From NCBI RefSeq assembly GCF_907165205.1, contig NC_058198.1, forward strand, positions 5,867,001 to 5,931,000: a stretch of DNA of 64,000 nt, given 5' to 3'. A model generated the notes under the pieces. It saw only the letters and a program-made list of their open reading frames with translations. It had not been told where the DNA came from and searched no databases. Shown here piece by piece: positions 40,443-52,300 of the stretch. The stretch's first letter is position 1; every line of letters begins with the position of its first letter. This DNA comes from Coccinella septempunctata. Taxonomy: Eukaryota; Arthropoda; Insecta; Coleoptera; Coccinellidae. A program made the position numbers and the translations under genes.

Positions 40443-41636
40443 ATGCTAGAGCAAAGCTTTAAATTTTCGAATTTTGATTGCATTGGATTCGATTTGGATA
40501 ACACTATAGCTAAATTCAAGATAGGAGCTATGGTTGAATTGGAATATAAAGTATTAGCTCAATTTTTATTGAAGAGAGGATATCTCAGAAAACATCTAGA
40601 AGTAGAAATAGATTTTGACTTCATTCAGAAAGGGTTGATATTGGATGGCCAAAAAGGTAATATTTTGAAGATTGCGGGCGATGGAAAAATATTACGAGCT
40701 ACTCATGGTACCAAGCCATTATCAGATGAAGAGATTGAAAAATTTTACAAAAATCGCCACTGGGAATTGACAGATTTATTTGTTCAAAATCCCATGCAAG
40801 TTTGGAATGGCCCAAATTCAGAAAGAATGCGATCCCTGTTGGACTACTTTGATATAATAGTTTCTTTAGTATTTGCCAGATGTGTCGACTCAGTGGATGA
40901 AGAAAGAAATGGAATCCAAGAAGAGTATTCTATTTACGATGATATTTATGATGGACTTCTAGAAATGTTCAACATTGAGCATTTTCAGACCAACCAAGGT
41001 GGATACTATTCAGAATTGAAGTCAAATCCAGAGAAATATTATCATAAGTGTTCTAATAAAGTAATTGATTGGTTGAAAACATTGAAAAGTCAAGGAAAGT
41101 TACTTTTTCTGATCACTGGGTCTTACATTGATTTTGCTTCATTGACTGCGTCAAATACATTGGGTCCAAATTGGAAGGACTATTTCGATATCATTGTGAC
41201 TTATGCTAAAAAGCCTGGCTTTTTCACATCGGATAGGAAATTTATTGGCCTAGAAGGCATTAATCAGACAGGACAGATCAAAGTTGAAGATTTGAAGTTA
41301 GGTGGAACATATGTGAATGGAAACTGGCAGGAGCTTTACCAGTTTTTGATGACACATTCGCCTAAGCGATACCCAAGGTTTTTATACATTGGAGACAGTG
41401 TGGTCCAAGATATTTATGCTCCTGATATATATTCTCACTGTGAAACTGTAGCTATATGTGAAGAATTGTGTATTGATGAAAAGTATGGTGTCCATCCTGA
41501 TGAAAAAGTTATTAATTCCGAGTTTTGGGGATCTTATTTCAAGGACAAAGGTGTTGATACAATTTGGAGTAAAATTATTGATGAAAATGCCAAACTCTGC
41601 ATTCCCGATTTGGAATATGCTGCTGGTTTACCATAG
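40443..41636 (+). CDS. NT5DC1-like HAD 5'-nucleotidase domain protein, copy 2 (no presequence)
   Basis: A 397-aa uninterrupted frame, clearly a paralogue of the gene just upstream. It has the same order of motifs: FDLDNT (Asp17, Asp19), LLFLITGSYIDF, YAKKPGFF, LYIGDSVVQDIY, and a closing CIPDLEYAAGLP that mirrors the end of copy 1. It starts almost directly at the domain (MLEQSFKFSNFDCIGFDLDN), so it should be cytosolic by inference. The active-site residues look intact. Like copy 1 it has no intron, so the pair could come from a retrocopy followed by tandem duplication. Substrate unknown. Confidence 0.88.
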   Translation: MLEQSFKFSNFDCIGFDLDNTIAKFKIGAMVELEYKVLAQFLLKRGYLRKHLEVEIDFDFIQKGLILDGQKGNILKIAGDGKILRATHGTKPLSDEEIEKFYKNRHWELTDLFVQNPMQVWNGPNSERMRSLLDYFDIIVSLVFARCVDSVDEERNGIQEEYSIYDDIYDGLLEMFNIEHFQTNQGGYYSELKSNPEKYYHKCSNKVIDWLKTLKSQGKLLFLITGSYIDFASLTASNTLGPNWKDYFDIIVTYAKKPGFFTSDRKFIGLEGINQTGQIKVEDLKLGGTYVNGNWQELYQFLMTHSPKRYPRFLYIGDSVVQDIYAPDIYSHCETVAICEELCIDEKYGVHPDEKVINSEFWGSYFKDKGVDTIWSKIIDENAKLCIPDLEYAAGLP

Positions 41637-41883
41637 TTACAACTGAAGTGATTTTTTTAATACTGTGCCATATCTAAAGAAAGTTTCAAGTTTTGAAGTT
41701 ACCTTTTAAAATGCCATTTTTTATTTGTTTAACTCTCTTGTTAAGTATGTGATGAAAATCATGTTTAAGTCTTTCTTGTGTTTCCGACAGAAAGTTGGAC
41801 CAAACATTTCCACCCTCTTAGTTATCTCCTATTTTTAACTATTTCGTCTGAATGGCTATTTTGAATTGAGTTGTATTTATTTT

Positions 41884-41889
41884 AATAAA
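41884..41889 (+). terminator. Poly-A signal for NT5DC1-like copy 2
   Basis: AATAAA about 250 nt after the stop codon of copy 2, in an AT-rich context with T-rich sequence following. It is the first canonical signal I saw on this strand after the gene. Confidence 0.5.
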
Positions 41890-42624
41890 AATTATTTTAA
41901 GATTAGTTAGAGTCTCTTCTAAAAAAGTTTATTGCACTTGAAAAAATACATATGCGGGGTATTCCTAGTAGTACAGTAACTGTATAAAAGTATAGAGATC
42001 TTGTATAGTCACTGTATTAGTAGAATGGAAGTTCACAATCTGGGTTCAAGTGGAGGAAGTTGGTCTGATTGAGTGACTAGTGTGAACTAGTTAGTTCTGT
42101 GAAATACTAGTAGGTGGCGACACCCTACTTTATATCACTAAGAATTACACACCGAATCTTCGTAAGTATCGAAAAAGTTAACCGTCTGTTCCGATATTCC
42201 TGAACAGTACTGTCAGTATTTCAGAAACGATGCCTATTGGCCCAGTCGTTCGAGTTCTATTGTTATTCGATTGCGGGCCAGTACTAACAGCAATATCGGA
42301 ACAGGCCCTAAGTATATTTATATTGATTTCGCAATTTAAACATTAATTTGATTACATTTCAAAAACTACTCAAATAGACACTTTTCTTAGTTGACTGTTT
42401 ACATCGAAAAACAGAGCAGATTTTAATAAGAGTTTTCAGAAATCCATGAAGCGCGGTGTTTTAAGCGCTTACATACTAATTAGTAATATTAATTTCAATT
42501 TTATATTGAACTCGAATCAAAATGAATAACTGAATGAAAATATGAAAGATATATTGAATGAAAACACAGCTAATAATAATATGTATATTACAGCCTAAGA
42601 ATTGTCAACACTCATAAACTGTAC
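41890..42624. other. Convergent 3' intergenic region with a small inverted-repeat element
   Basis: This lies between the 3' ends of NT5DC1-like copy 2 (plus) and AP-1 mu (minus). It holds the inverted-repeat element at 42186-42304 and otherwise AT-rich sequence. A TTTAAT (ATTAAA on the minus strand) at 42422-42427 could serve AP-1 mu as a poly-A signal. Confidence 0.5.
42186..42304. repeat. 119-bp element with perfect 13-bp terminal inverted repeats
   Basis: CTGTTCCGATATT (42186-42198) and its exact reverse complement (42292-42304) bound 119 bp. The similarity extends inward with gaps (CAGTACTG against its inverted partner AGTACT, and GGCCCA against GGGCC). The size and structure fit a very small MITE. 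No coding capacity; a target duplication is not obvious. Confidence 0.6.
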
Positions 42625-44133
42625 TCAATTAGTTCTCAACTGATAATCTCCATTTTGTGTTATGTAACGAACCCATGGAAGTGCTTGGTATCCACTTTTT
42701 TCAATGATTTTAAGATAACGCACCTGGAAACAAATTTGCATTCAGGAAAATCAATGAGTTGCTGATTGATAGCTGAGGAAGACACTCAAATACTCACTTG
42801 AATTCCAGACGTTGTGAAATAGGGTATTTCAAATTTGACTTGTATTGGAGGCTTTCCTTCTGTATCTTCACATTCAACACTTGGTAGTCCAAAATGAGCC
42901 CTCATTAAAAATTCCTTGCCCCCAGGGAATGACTTAATGGTCCAAGTAATTGCATTTTGTTCAGGAGCATACTTAACACTACCTATAGTTGTTTTGAATT
43001 TTGGAGAATCTGCATCATGTGGTACTGGAATAACTATTTCAACATTGTTCGCAGTAGATCTCCGCTTAAACTGGGATTTTGCCTTAATCATGTACTCTAC
43101 ACGACTGTGGGCATGTCTTTCAATTACCGACTCAATCCAAATCAAGGGTTTTACCTGAAAAGTAACTCAATAAATCATCTTGAATACTAAACGATTCATA
43201 AAAATAGCCACTTTGAAATTAAACAGTAACCACCAAAATGACGTGTCTTCATATTAATGGTACTCACATGGGTATTGAGTCTGTAAGACATCAATTCAAA
43301 TTCCCCATCAGGTGGAATGAAAGAAATTGTTCTATCAATTTCAAACCTTGACAACCTCACACATTGGTGAAACTTAACATCTTCTAATTCAACTGATTTG
43401 GACTTTCCTCTTCCAGTACTTTCAAATAATACTTTATCGTTTAAACCAAGACGCAGTTCAGGCATCCCAGACAAATATACTCTCATTTTGATAGCGCCAA
43501 CAATTTCACTACGTAAAACATTTCCATTTGCATTAGCCAATAAATTAACTGATTCTATGACATCTAAAAATACTTCATTTTTTCTATACTTTATTCCCTC
43601 CGACCTCCAAGAAACTGCATTAGTTACAGCAACTGGTATGCGAGGTTGGATTTCCAATTTATGACCTTCCTGTGTAATATACTCTTGAAGAATTTTGCTA
43701 TCAGTTGTTTGAGGGTAACCAAAGTCTATAAGCTCATCCAAAAGCTCATAAATTACTACAAAATTATCCCTGATACTTTCTTCTTCCAATTCTTTAAAAT
43801 ATTCAGTCATAACTTGAACGATTTTATGAAGAAAAACGAATACTAGAGCGATATTAGCATTTTTCTTGGTGGTACTAACTATATATAAGTTGTTAGTTTT
43901 GATGTATGCGAAGGTGCAATCAGATGTTTGTAGAATAGGAGTGAGTAAACCTTCCTCCTCTTTTTCCATCAGTAATGGCATGAATTTCTCAATTACACCC
44001 AAGTCTATGTCCCCTCGATAGTTCCTTGAAATAAGGACCTGAAATTGTTGGATTGAGTGCGGGGCTCTTTCATATCATTCTTTTTATTTACCTTTCCCTT
44101 TACATCTAAAATATAAATTGCAGAAGACGACAT
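42625..44133 (-). CDS. AP-1mu: AP-1 clathrin adaptor complex, mu subunit
   Basis: The medium subunit of the AP-1 adaptor, which recognises YxxPhi sorting signals and links cargo to clathrin at the trans-Golgi and endosomes. Exons: 44092-44133 (MSSSAIYILDVKGK), 43268-44038, 42798-43154 and 42625-42723. All have GT-AG borders and phase 0, total 422 aa, the normal family length. The N-terminal longin-like domain is about 1-140 (IEKFMPLLMEKEEEG, TNNLYIVSTTKKNAN). The mu-homology domain is about 165-420 (VTNAVSWRSEGIKYRKNEVF, LNTHVKPLIWIE, EIPYFTTSGIQVRYLKI), ending YQLRTN. RNYRGDIDLGVIEKF and the YQLRTN end fit AP-1 rather than AP-2. The introns are 53-113 bp. It lies head to head with dispatched. 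Confidence 0.96.
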
Positions 44134-44361
44134 GGCCAATAATGAACTTGTGACACTGTCAAAACGAATATTCAAGTATGGATTTAATTAATTTTTCGTC
44201 TACCTATGTTTTCAGAATTTTTCAGGACATACATATTGGAGTTTAGGGCCTCACAAAACACATATTGGTTTATGCAAGTGCACTATTTCATCATCCTGTA
44301 AAATGTAAAAAAATTCTCAACCCTAAACACCACCTTACTGATGACAACTTGACAACGACAC

Positions 44362-44385
44362 ATCATGTCATAGATATGACATGAT
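44362..44385. repeat. Perfect 11-bp inverted repeat
   Basis: ATCATGTCATA and its reverse complement are separated by GA. It sits about 230 bp upstream of the AP-1 mu start codon, in the shared divergent region. It could be a protein-binding dyad or chance. Confidence 0.5.
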
Positions 44386-44734
44386 AACTCGTTAATTAAC
44401 GGCCCATAGACTTAAACGCAATTTTTTTCCTGCGTTTTCCTTAATTATACTATTTTTGGCCAGTAAAATTAGGGGATGAGACCTGAGCATTTCCAAAAAT
44501 TTCTATACGGAAAAGGCGTCCACTGTGGGATTTCAACTATTCAACTACAGATAGATTACCTATAATATAATTTTGCAACATTATCGAAATTAAAAATCCA
44601 ACCAACAAAAACGAAAGAATCGGCAGACAACTGGATTAAGGGTAGATTTTAGTAGTGCAAAAGAGAAGTTAAGGCAATCTTTGGCGTAGGTGCCATAGTT
44701 TCAGTTTTGCTGTAGCAATTTAAATTAATTCTAA

Positions 44735-44905
44735 CGCTTGCGCTGCCCTTGGCCTAATAACCCACGTAAACCGGCACAGGGGGTTGGGGTAGGTAGACAG
44801 CAGAGACCCTGTAGTCCCACCCCTTGAGCCTGGATCTGTCGATTCCAATCACCTAGTCGTTGAGCCATTAGGATCAAGGACTGCAAGGCAAGGTCCCCGT
44901 TTTCG
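44735..44905. repeat. GC-rich block, possible SINE remnant
   Basis: The block is much richer in G and C than its surroundings. On the minus strand it reads ATGGCTCAACGACTAGGTGA, which loosely fits a pol III box A (TGGCnnAGYnGG). No convincing box B was found at the right distance, and no A-rich tail. It may be an old tRNA-derived SINE or simply a CpG-rich promoter part. Confidence 0.25.
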
Positions 44906-45101
44906 TTAGTTAACCTATTTTTGTATACCCACCAAGATCTACTAGCGCCTTTGCGTTGTAAGTCTTCGAATAGATTCGATTAGAAACAGTAAATTTATAA
45001 GTCATGAATTAAAAATTACTTGCATTCAATAGTTCACTGGTGTTATGTTACAGGGAGAGAAGTACAGTAATGATGTACTCACTGAAGTTCATCTTTGATC
45101 A

Positions 45102-48100
45102 ATGGGTAACACCTACGATTCTCCCTTATTACATTCAAAATTTTCTAAGCTGGTAAATGGTAACTTCTTCAAAATGAATTTACGTTGGTTTGCTAATGCT
45201 GTTGTACACCATCCTTTAGCTATAATATTAGCTGTCATTGTTTTATCCGTTACTTGCCTTGTAATACCATTTGCAAGAAAGTCGAGAACTTTTCCAAGTT
45301 TTTCAGATCCTCAATTGGTAAGCTACTTCAAACTGAATGAATGAATAATTTTTTAATAATTGGGGATCCACAGGGCTTTTCTACAAGAGGTACAGTCATC
45401 GCTAACAGGCTTACTACATGGGAAAATTTGGTTGAATCTACTAGACCATCAGGCCAGTTCGCAGTTAATCCAAAAGAGCTTCTTATGCTTCAGAATCTAA
45501 GTTCTACTATCAATCATTTGAAACGAAAGAAAGGTCAAAAAAAGAAAAAATCCAAAAAGGAATATGGAGAAGTAATGTTAGTTGAATCGCTTTATCCAAA
45601 AAAATAAAATATGATTTTCAGGTGTTGGTAAATGAGAAGAAAAATGTAACAGATTATAACTATGATAATTGGGCAGAAATAAGAAAAATGACGAATGCTA
45701 GTTTTATGTTGAAAGCTAAGGTGAAAAAAGACGAAGGATATTTCTGTGGCAATCCAGGTGCATATATAATATCATTCTTACGATAACCAAAATAATTAAT
45801 TTTCGGTTGCAGATGAAAAGTATGCACACCTTGTGATCAAATCCAAGAATAATTTATTTGAGTTATCTTCTCTGATGACACTGTGTCGTCTTGAGTATGA
45901 ATTATCAAACGCACAAAACTTTTCTGACTTATGTGTTCAAAATACAAAGACATCCAGATGCTGTAAGCCTTGGTCTATAGGAAATTATATAGCAGTATTA
46001 AATAATAGGACATCTTGCTTGGGAGTTAATGTGGGTATTGATTATTCAATCATTGTACAGTATAGTTTTGATCGTTTTCCCTTTTAGGAAGAAGATGTTA
46101 ACTCGACTATCGCATTACTAAGTAAATGTGCCAAATATTATTTCAGTTTGAAACTTGTACCAGATTGTTTTGAAAGAAAATACCTCTGTAAAGCACCTAA
46201 AGAATGTGTGAAGCATGATGCCGTTTATAACATTTTGAATTTCTTGAGTTCCACTGATTTTATATCAGAAAATGTAAGTCTTTCAACTTTTCACTGAGTT
46301 ATTTAGAAATATTTCAAGAAGCAGTGAGAAATCTCCAAAGCTTTCAGTCGATGCAGGTCAAATTTCAGTTGATAGGACAATTAATTTCAAAAAAATCAAT
46401 AATATATTTTTCGTCAAAAAAATTCCCCAAAGACAGTTACTTCAAATACCTGCTAAAAATAGAATGTACATATTTTTATCTAATTCTCATGTATCTCATT
46501 TCAGAATACATCAGTTGAAAATATTCAACTTCATGAAACAATGTTATTTTTACCGCTTGCTGGAAGCACAGCCATTTTACCATATTTCCATACTGTAGAG
46601 AACTTAAACCTCAATTATGATGATATAGAAATAGTAGCAATGGATTTTGGCATCAAAAGTTCCTTATTTGACGAATATTTGGTACATGATATGTGGCTGA
46701 TGGTACTAGGCACAATTTTCATTCTTTTCTGTATGTGGTTGTATACCAAATCATTATTCCTGACCATTGTGACAATAACTGGGATAGTATTCTCACTAGG
46801 AATCTCATATTTTTTCTATGTAATTGTTTTTGAATTGAAATTCTTTCCATTCATGAATCTCCTTGCTGTTATAGTAGCCATAGGTAAGTAAATCTCATAT
46901 TATTTGGAATTACATTGAGAAAAATTTAAATTTTGATCTATTATAGTGTAACAAAATTTTCAGGGATCGGTTCAGATGATGCATTTATTTTCTGCAAAAT
47001 TTGGACTAAAGTTAAGCAGGAAGAAAAAAACGAAACGATGGTTCATCTGCTAACTGACACATTCCATCATGCATTTGTTACGATTTTTGTTACTACTTTA
47101 ACGACTACTGTTGCCTTCATGGCATCTTACATAAGCTCAGTTACAGCTGTTTGTTGTTTTAGGTAAGTGTTATGCAATAACTGAATAATTGATTCGATCT
47201 TTCAATAATTTTTTTTGCAGTATTTTTGCTGGAACAGCTGTAATAATAAATTTCTTGCTGATGGTTACATGGTTCCCAGCCTGTATTGTGATTTGGGAAA
47301 GATCCTGTTATGTTCCAAGCAGTATATCTCAAAATTTTATAATTGCTTCTGTGTGCCGAGGCTGCTCCTACGTTTTTGCTCCAACATTGGACGTGTTTGC
47401 AAATTTGCCGAAAAGCTCCACCATCAACGAATTATGGTGCTCAAAGGAGAAATATCTATTGAACTGTGTTATTAATCTAAGATACCTATGGATTACGATA
47501 TCTTTTGGAATAGCAGCTGGAAGTATTGTGATAGTACTATATAATCCGAAACTTGAGCTACCTGATTCGCAAGACTTTCAATTATTCACTAGCTCCCACC
47601 CCTTTGAGCAGTATGATTTCGTATACAAGAATCACTTTTGGTTTCACCGGGAATCTGTGAGTATTTTTATGATCAGATTCAACATTTTCACAATTCGGAT
47701 ATTACCTCAAAGAAGCAGACAGACATACAAAAATTTCAGAAAAATTTGATTATCTTTAGATAACTTTCAAATAACTCAAAAAAATCTAACTGACAGACAC
47801 TCCGATTTTATTTATTAGGATAGATTTATTGAAAGTTAAGTTAATTAGTGTACGATGATCAATGAATGTTATTCATCTGTTGAATATTTCGATGTATCTG
47901 CGTCCTGATGGTTTCATAGAAATTATATTATTTTTCCAGCTCAATTCAGATTTCAACTATGAATTGCCACTTCGTTTTGTTTGGGGAGTTCTACCAGTTG
48001 ACAACGGTGACCATCTGGACCCCACAAATCTTGGTACTCTCGAACTGGATCCCAACTTCAACATGTCTGATCCGAGCTCTCAAGTGTGGCTCTTGAATTT

Positions 48101-49313
48101 CTGTAGGAATCTGAAACGAGAACCGTTTTTTCGCCCTATGATGGGTCCTCTGCTCCCGAACTGCTTCATTGAGACTTTCCTGAAATCAATGCAGAGAACC
48201 TGCTCAGATTATATGTCGGTCAAAGACCGTACACCATGTTGCAATTCTTCGACGTTTCCCTTCAGCCCGGAAGTTTTTGATAAATGTATAATACAGGAGA
48301 TGGCTGATATTTACGAGACACCCTCGCAGTTTTTGATTCCAGGATTAGCCGGCCCAAAATTCTCGAAAGACCAAAACCCGACAATAAAAGTTGTTGTAGT
48401 TGAATACATTAGTAATTATAGTTATTCAATGTCCTATGATGTTATGAACGAATTTTTTAATCGTGTCGAGAACTGGATGCGAGAACAATTGCAGACTGCA
48501 CCCAAAGGCATGCAGAGTGGTTGGTTTGTTAGCGAGTTGAAATTTTATGATTTGCAGAAGGAACTAGCTAGTAGTACTTTTTATGCTATCTTGCTGTCAA
48601 TGGGCTTAGCTTTAGCTGTTCTGTTGTTCTCCACACTGAATCTTCTGATAAGTTTCTTTGCTATCCTAACAATCACTTGTAGCATATTTGTGACCATTGC
48701 CATACTAGTGCTGTTAGGTTGGAAGTTGAATATATTAGAGTCAGTTGCTATTTCTACCGCCATTGGTCTGGCGGTAGATTTTAGTTTACACTACAGTGTT
48801 AATTATAGATTGTGTCCAGTGGGTTTAGTCAATAATCGTCAGGCTGCAACCAGTTTCGCCCTGTCGAACATGGCTGGGCCCGCACTGATGGCTGCTGTAA
48901 CCACAGGTGCAGCTGGAGCTTGTATGTTACCATCCCTCATATTACCATACATACAAATAGGTATATTTTTAGTGATTGTTATGAGTGTTAGTTGGTTGTA
49001 TGCTACCTTCTTCTTGGGGTCCCTATTCGCAACAATAGGACCTCAGAATCATTTTGGTCAATTCTCTTACTCTAAATTGTGTCAATGTTTCAAAGGAAAT
49101 CCATCCAGGGATAGAACTCGAAGCCAGCCCACGAATTCTTCTATATCAGACACTCACGAGTTGGAAATGCTGACTGATAAATCCTTGAAAACCATTTCCC
49201 TGTCTTTACAGAAATCTCCTAAGGGTGGTGGCACAAACCAAAATAGGGTACTTTCTGATCAGTCGCCGTCGGCCACTAGCGCAATTACTATTGTAATGGC
49301 AGATGAAAATTGA
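45102..49313 (+). CDS. disp: Protein dispatched (RND-type exporter of lipid-modified Hedgehog)
   Basis: A 12-pass RND-family protein that releases cholesterol-modified Hedgehog from producing cells. Exons: 45102-45317, 45374-45571, 45622-45757, 45813-46030, 46088-46273, 46505-46883, 46964-47162, 47221-47656, 47940-49313. Phases agree, total 1113 aa. An in-frame TGA lies two codons before the start, supporting MGNTYDSPLL. TM1 is at about 38-57. The sterol-sensing domain spans exons 6-8, from DMWLMVLGTIFILF on. GIGSDD (G445, D449, D450) in TM4 and GLAVD (G932, D936) in TM10 are the two RND cation-relay motifs, both intact. The first loop has a Cys-containing region and a Lys-rich tract (122-134). 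The tail after about 1030 is polar and Ser/Thr-rich. The donor of exon 2 (GTAATG) is the least certain border. Confidence 0.95.
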
Positions 49314-52300
49314 CTATGTATTATATTAGAGGTGTGTTCTGTGATACTCATATATAATTATATATTATGTGTTTTATTTTTCTAGATCTTTTTTTTGTAT
49401 GCAAATACAAATTTTATCAGTATAGATTAGTCTATTTATGTAATTAAAAATGATCACTCATGATAATAAGTTTTTTATTCATTAATAATTACCTTTCACC
49501 TGCTTTGTCCTGGTTTATGCTGGCTGGTAACTTATTCCCTAATCAAGGGATTAGGGAATAAGTTACCATTTGAGGAAATGGTTTGCGACCAATAGAAAAA
49601 TGTAAGATTTTAAGGGTAGTTTATGCTGGCCTGTAACTACAACTTTTATATGCTGGCTTATGATTGCAGTTTTACATCCAAGAACCTGAAATTTTCCAGT
49701 TAACTTCTAGAATTATGGAATAAGTTGAAGCTTTAACTAACTCTTCCCCTAATTGTCCAAACGCTTATAATTCAGACAGAGACAAAACGTATTTGGTATC
49801 TTATTTAGATTATACCCACAGTTAGATAAGATTCAGGGTATTTTTTTGATACCCTTAATGTTAAGACTTTTGCGGAAGAAAATCGTAAAAATACTGAAAG
49901 TACCATTTTGAATCAATCAAAAATTTAGATTAAACCAAAATAGGTAGTGTTTTTTTCAGTATTTTTACTATTTTCATCGGCAAAAGGTCTAAATATTCAG
50001 GGCGTTATCAAATATCAAACTAGTTTAGTACAGTTGTACTAAATCTTATCAAAAAGTAGGTATAATCTAAATCAGAAGAAGTAGGTATACTTGTTATGAA
50101 ATACCCTTTTTTATTTTTTATGTATATGATGCGATACCGCTAGGAATTGTTACTCATCGCACAAAAATTTGTATTTCTAATAATTCATTCGTCAACCAAT
50201 CAATCCTTCATCTTTGATGAAGGGTTCAGATTCCCAAATTCAACCCCCTATAGCGTCCAAATCTCCTCCCAAGTTATTGAATAGCGGTAAATCTTTGCCA
50301 CTGTTTTCCATTTGGAAGAAATAAATATTTTCCTTTTGGAGTGAATGAATCATTTTCCGCATGGCGATTCATTTGATGACCAGATGCTCGAGATCTCTTT
50401 GAGTGATATACCGCATATTGTTTTCTAAGCTTTCTTCGTAGTTATATTTTTTGTTCGGGATCGTGGTCGAATTTCCGCGTAAAGTATTTTGATTATGGTG
50501 GAAATGGAAAACTTGTGATCGCAGTTTTCTAAGGGTGAGCATTTTCTTTTTTCCACCGTTGAAATTGATATATATATCTCCATCTTGCATGCTGAATTTA
50601 TGAGACAATGTAACAATGAAGCATTAACATAACTGCTTGAATGATGATATTATATATTGAAGTCTGTAATAACATGTAAACTTCGATTCACTATAGTAAA
50701 AAGTTGTTCCAGCCCCTATCATTTCTGCGAAAAGATAAGTTTTATTCTTTCTGCAGTATTGCGGTTCCATTATTATTTCTCATGATCACAATTTTTTTAC
50801 CTAGCTTAGTATTGAATAAGTTCTGTTTTATTATAACGATTTATTTCAACATAAATTATGATTACATTTTGCGCTTAGTCACCTAAAATACATCAATGGA
50901 ATGGATATAAAATAAAATAAATATCTACTACTAGTCACATATTACTGACTGTTGAACAGCAGATAATTTACATTTTGAGTTACCAATGTGAGTAGAATTC
51001 CCAGTTGTTGCCGAAATGAAGGCAAACCTTCACTTTCAAACAAAAACGAACATTTACAAAATCAAGCATTTTGGATGCTTATAGTGACAAACCTCCTTCA
51101 TTTCGTCAAACTTTGTGGACCATGTAAACAACAAATCTTAACACTCATATGTTTTACGACTGAATTCCAGATGAAATTACTTTTCTTCATTATCTGGAAA
51201 CTGATGGAAACAATTATTAATGAACGGCTATATTTTAATTCAGAAATATAGAAAGCTTGTAGGAATACACTTTGTCATCTGGTCCACACTACTTAGACAT
51301 GAACAATACTCAATTGAAGTATGGCATCGCAAATAATTGGTTATTTGAAACAATTAAAATTTCACAGTAGAAATACTTTTTACATTAGCTCTTTCATACA
51401 TTCAGAATTATTACAATTGCAACAATATTTCTTTAAAATTTTACATTTAAATCTATATATCTTACACTAACATTCACACTTGAATTGGTTTAAAAATTTA
51501 ACTCTCTTTCAAAAACTTTTTATGTACAAACATAAAATAACTATACTTGCCGTAGTTATCCAGAATTTTAGTGAGTTCATTTCGAGTGGAGAACTGTGGA
51601 ATACTTACAACTATTCTAGCCCAATAAGAAAAAATTCAAATAAACCTCGGAGATGGACTAATTCCATCAGAATGAGAGGTCAGATGTAGATAGAATTTTT
51701 TGGCAAACTTCGGTCGTGTTTCACATGTTCATTATCGCTCGACTTGTAATTTTCAATTACCTAGTAAGCTCCAATTCGAATTAACCTTCCGTTTTGAGTT
51801 GCTTGAAATACGATTGAACAGAAACCCTCACGAATTCCATCAATTCTGCACATATTCATCCCCAAAAATTCTGGAAAATCGGCTTTCAAATAAATAAATT
51901 AAGAAGAATGTTAAAATCACATTTACTCAGGAGAAATGATAAAGCGTAAGCAGTTGGTACTTTCTGCTCAGGGAACAGCTGAATCCAAATTGGAATTATA
52001 ACTAATGTGTTTATGTTCCTTTGAAATAAGTTCGTTGTGAAATATTGAAGTACCTACTGCTTTTTTCATCATTGAAGAAGGACTTCAGCTAGGCCCTTCA
52101 GAAAATTCAGATCAATATGCGTAATGACAAACTAAATTAAGGGGAACTGATGAACCTAATTCAGCAGTCCAAAAATGGATATAATTTTTCGATACTGGTC
52201 TCACTCCGGTTTCAATGTATTTTCTTCTCATAATGTCACAAAATATGAGTTACTGATGTCACTATTCAATATTGTTGATGTGATATTTTAATACAAGTTT

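Larger units (their letters stand above)
44134..45101. promoter_or_regulatory. Shared divergent 5' region of AP-1 mu and dispatched
   Basis: 968 bp separate the two start codons. Promoters of both genes must lie here or in upstream introns. It contains a small perfect palindrome (44362-44385) and a GC-rich block (about 44735-44905) with repeat-like character. No TATA box could be assigned with confidence. Confidence 0.5.

Noticed and set aside
44820..44880. Possible tRNA gene on the minus strand
   Set aside because: Only a loose box A; no cloverleaf stems or matching box B could be drawn.
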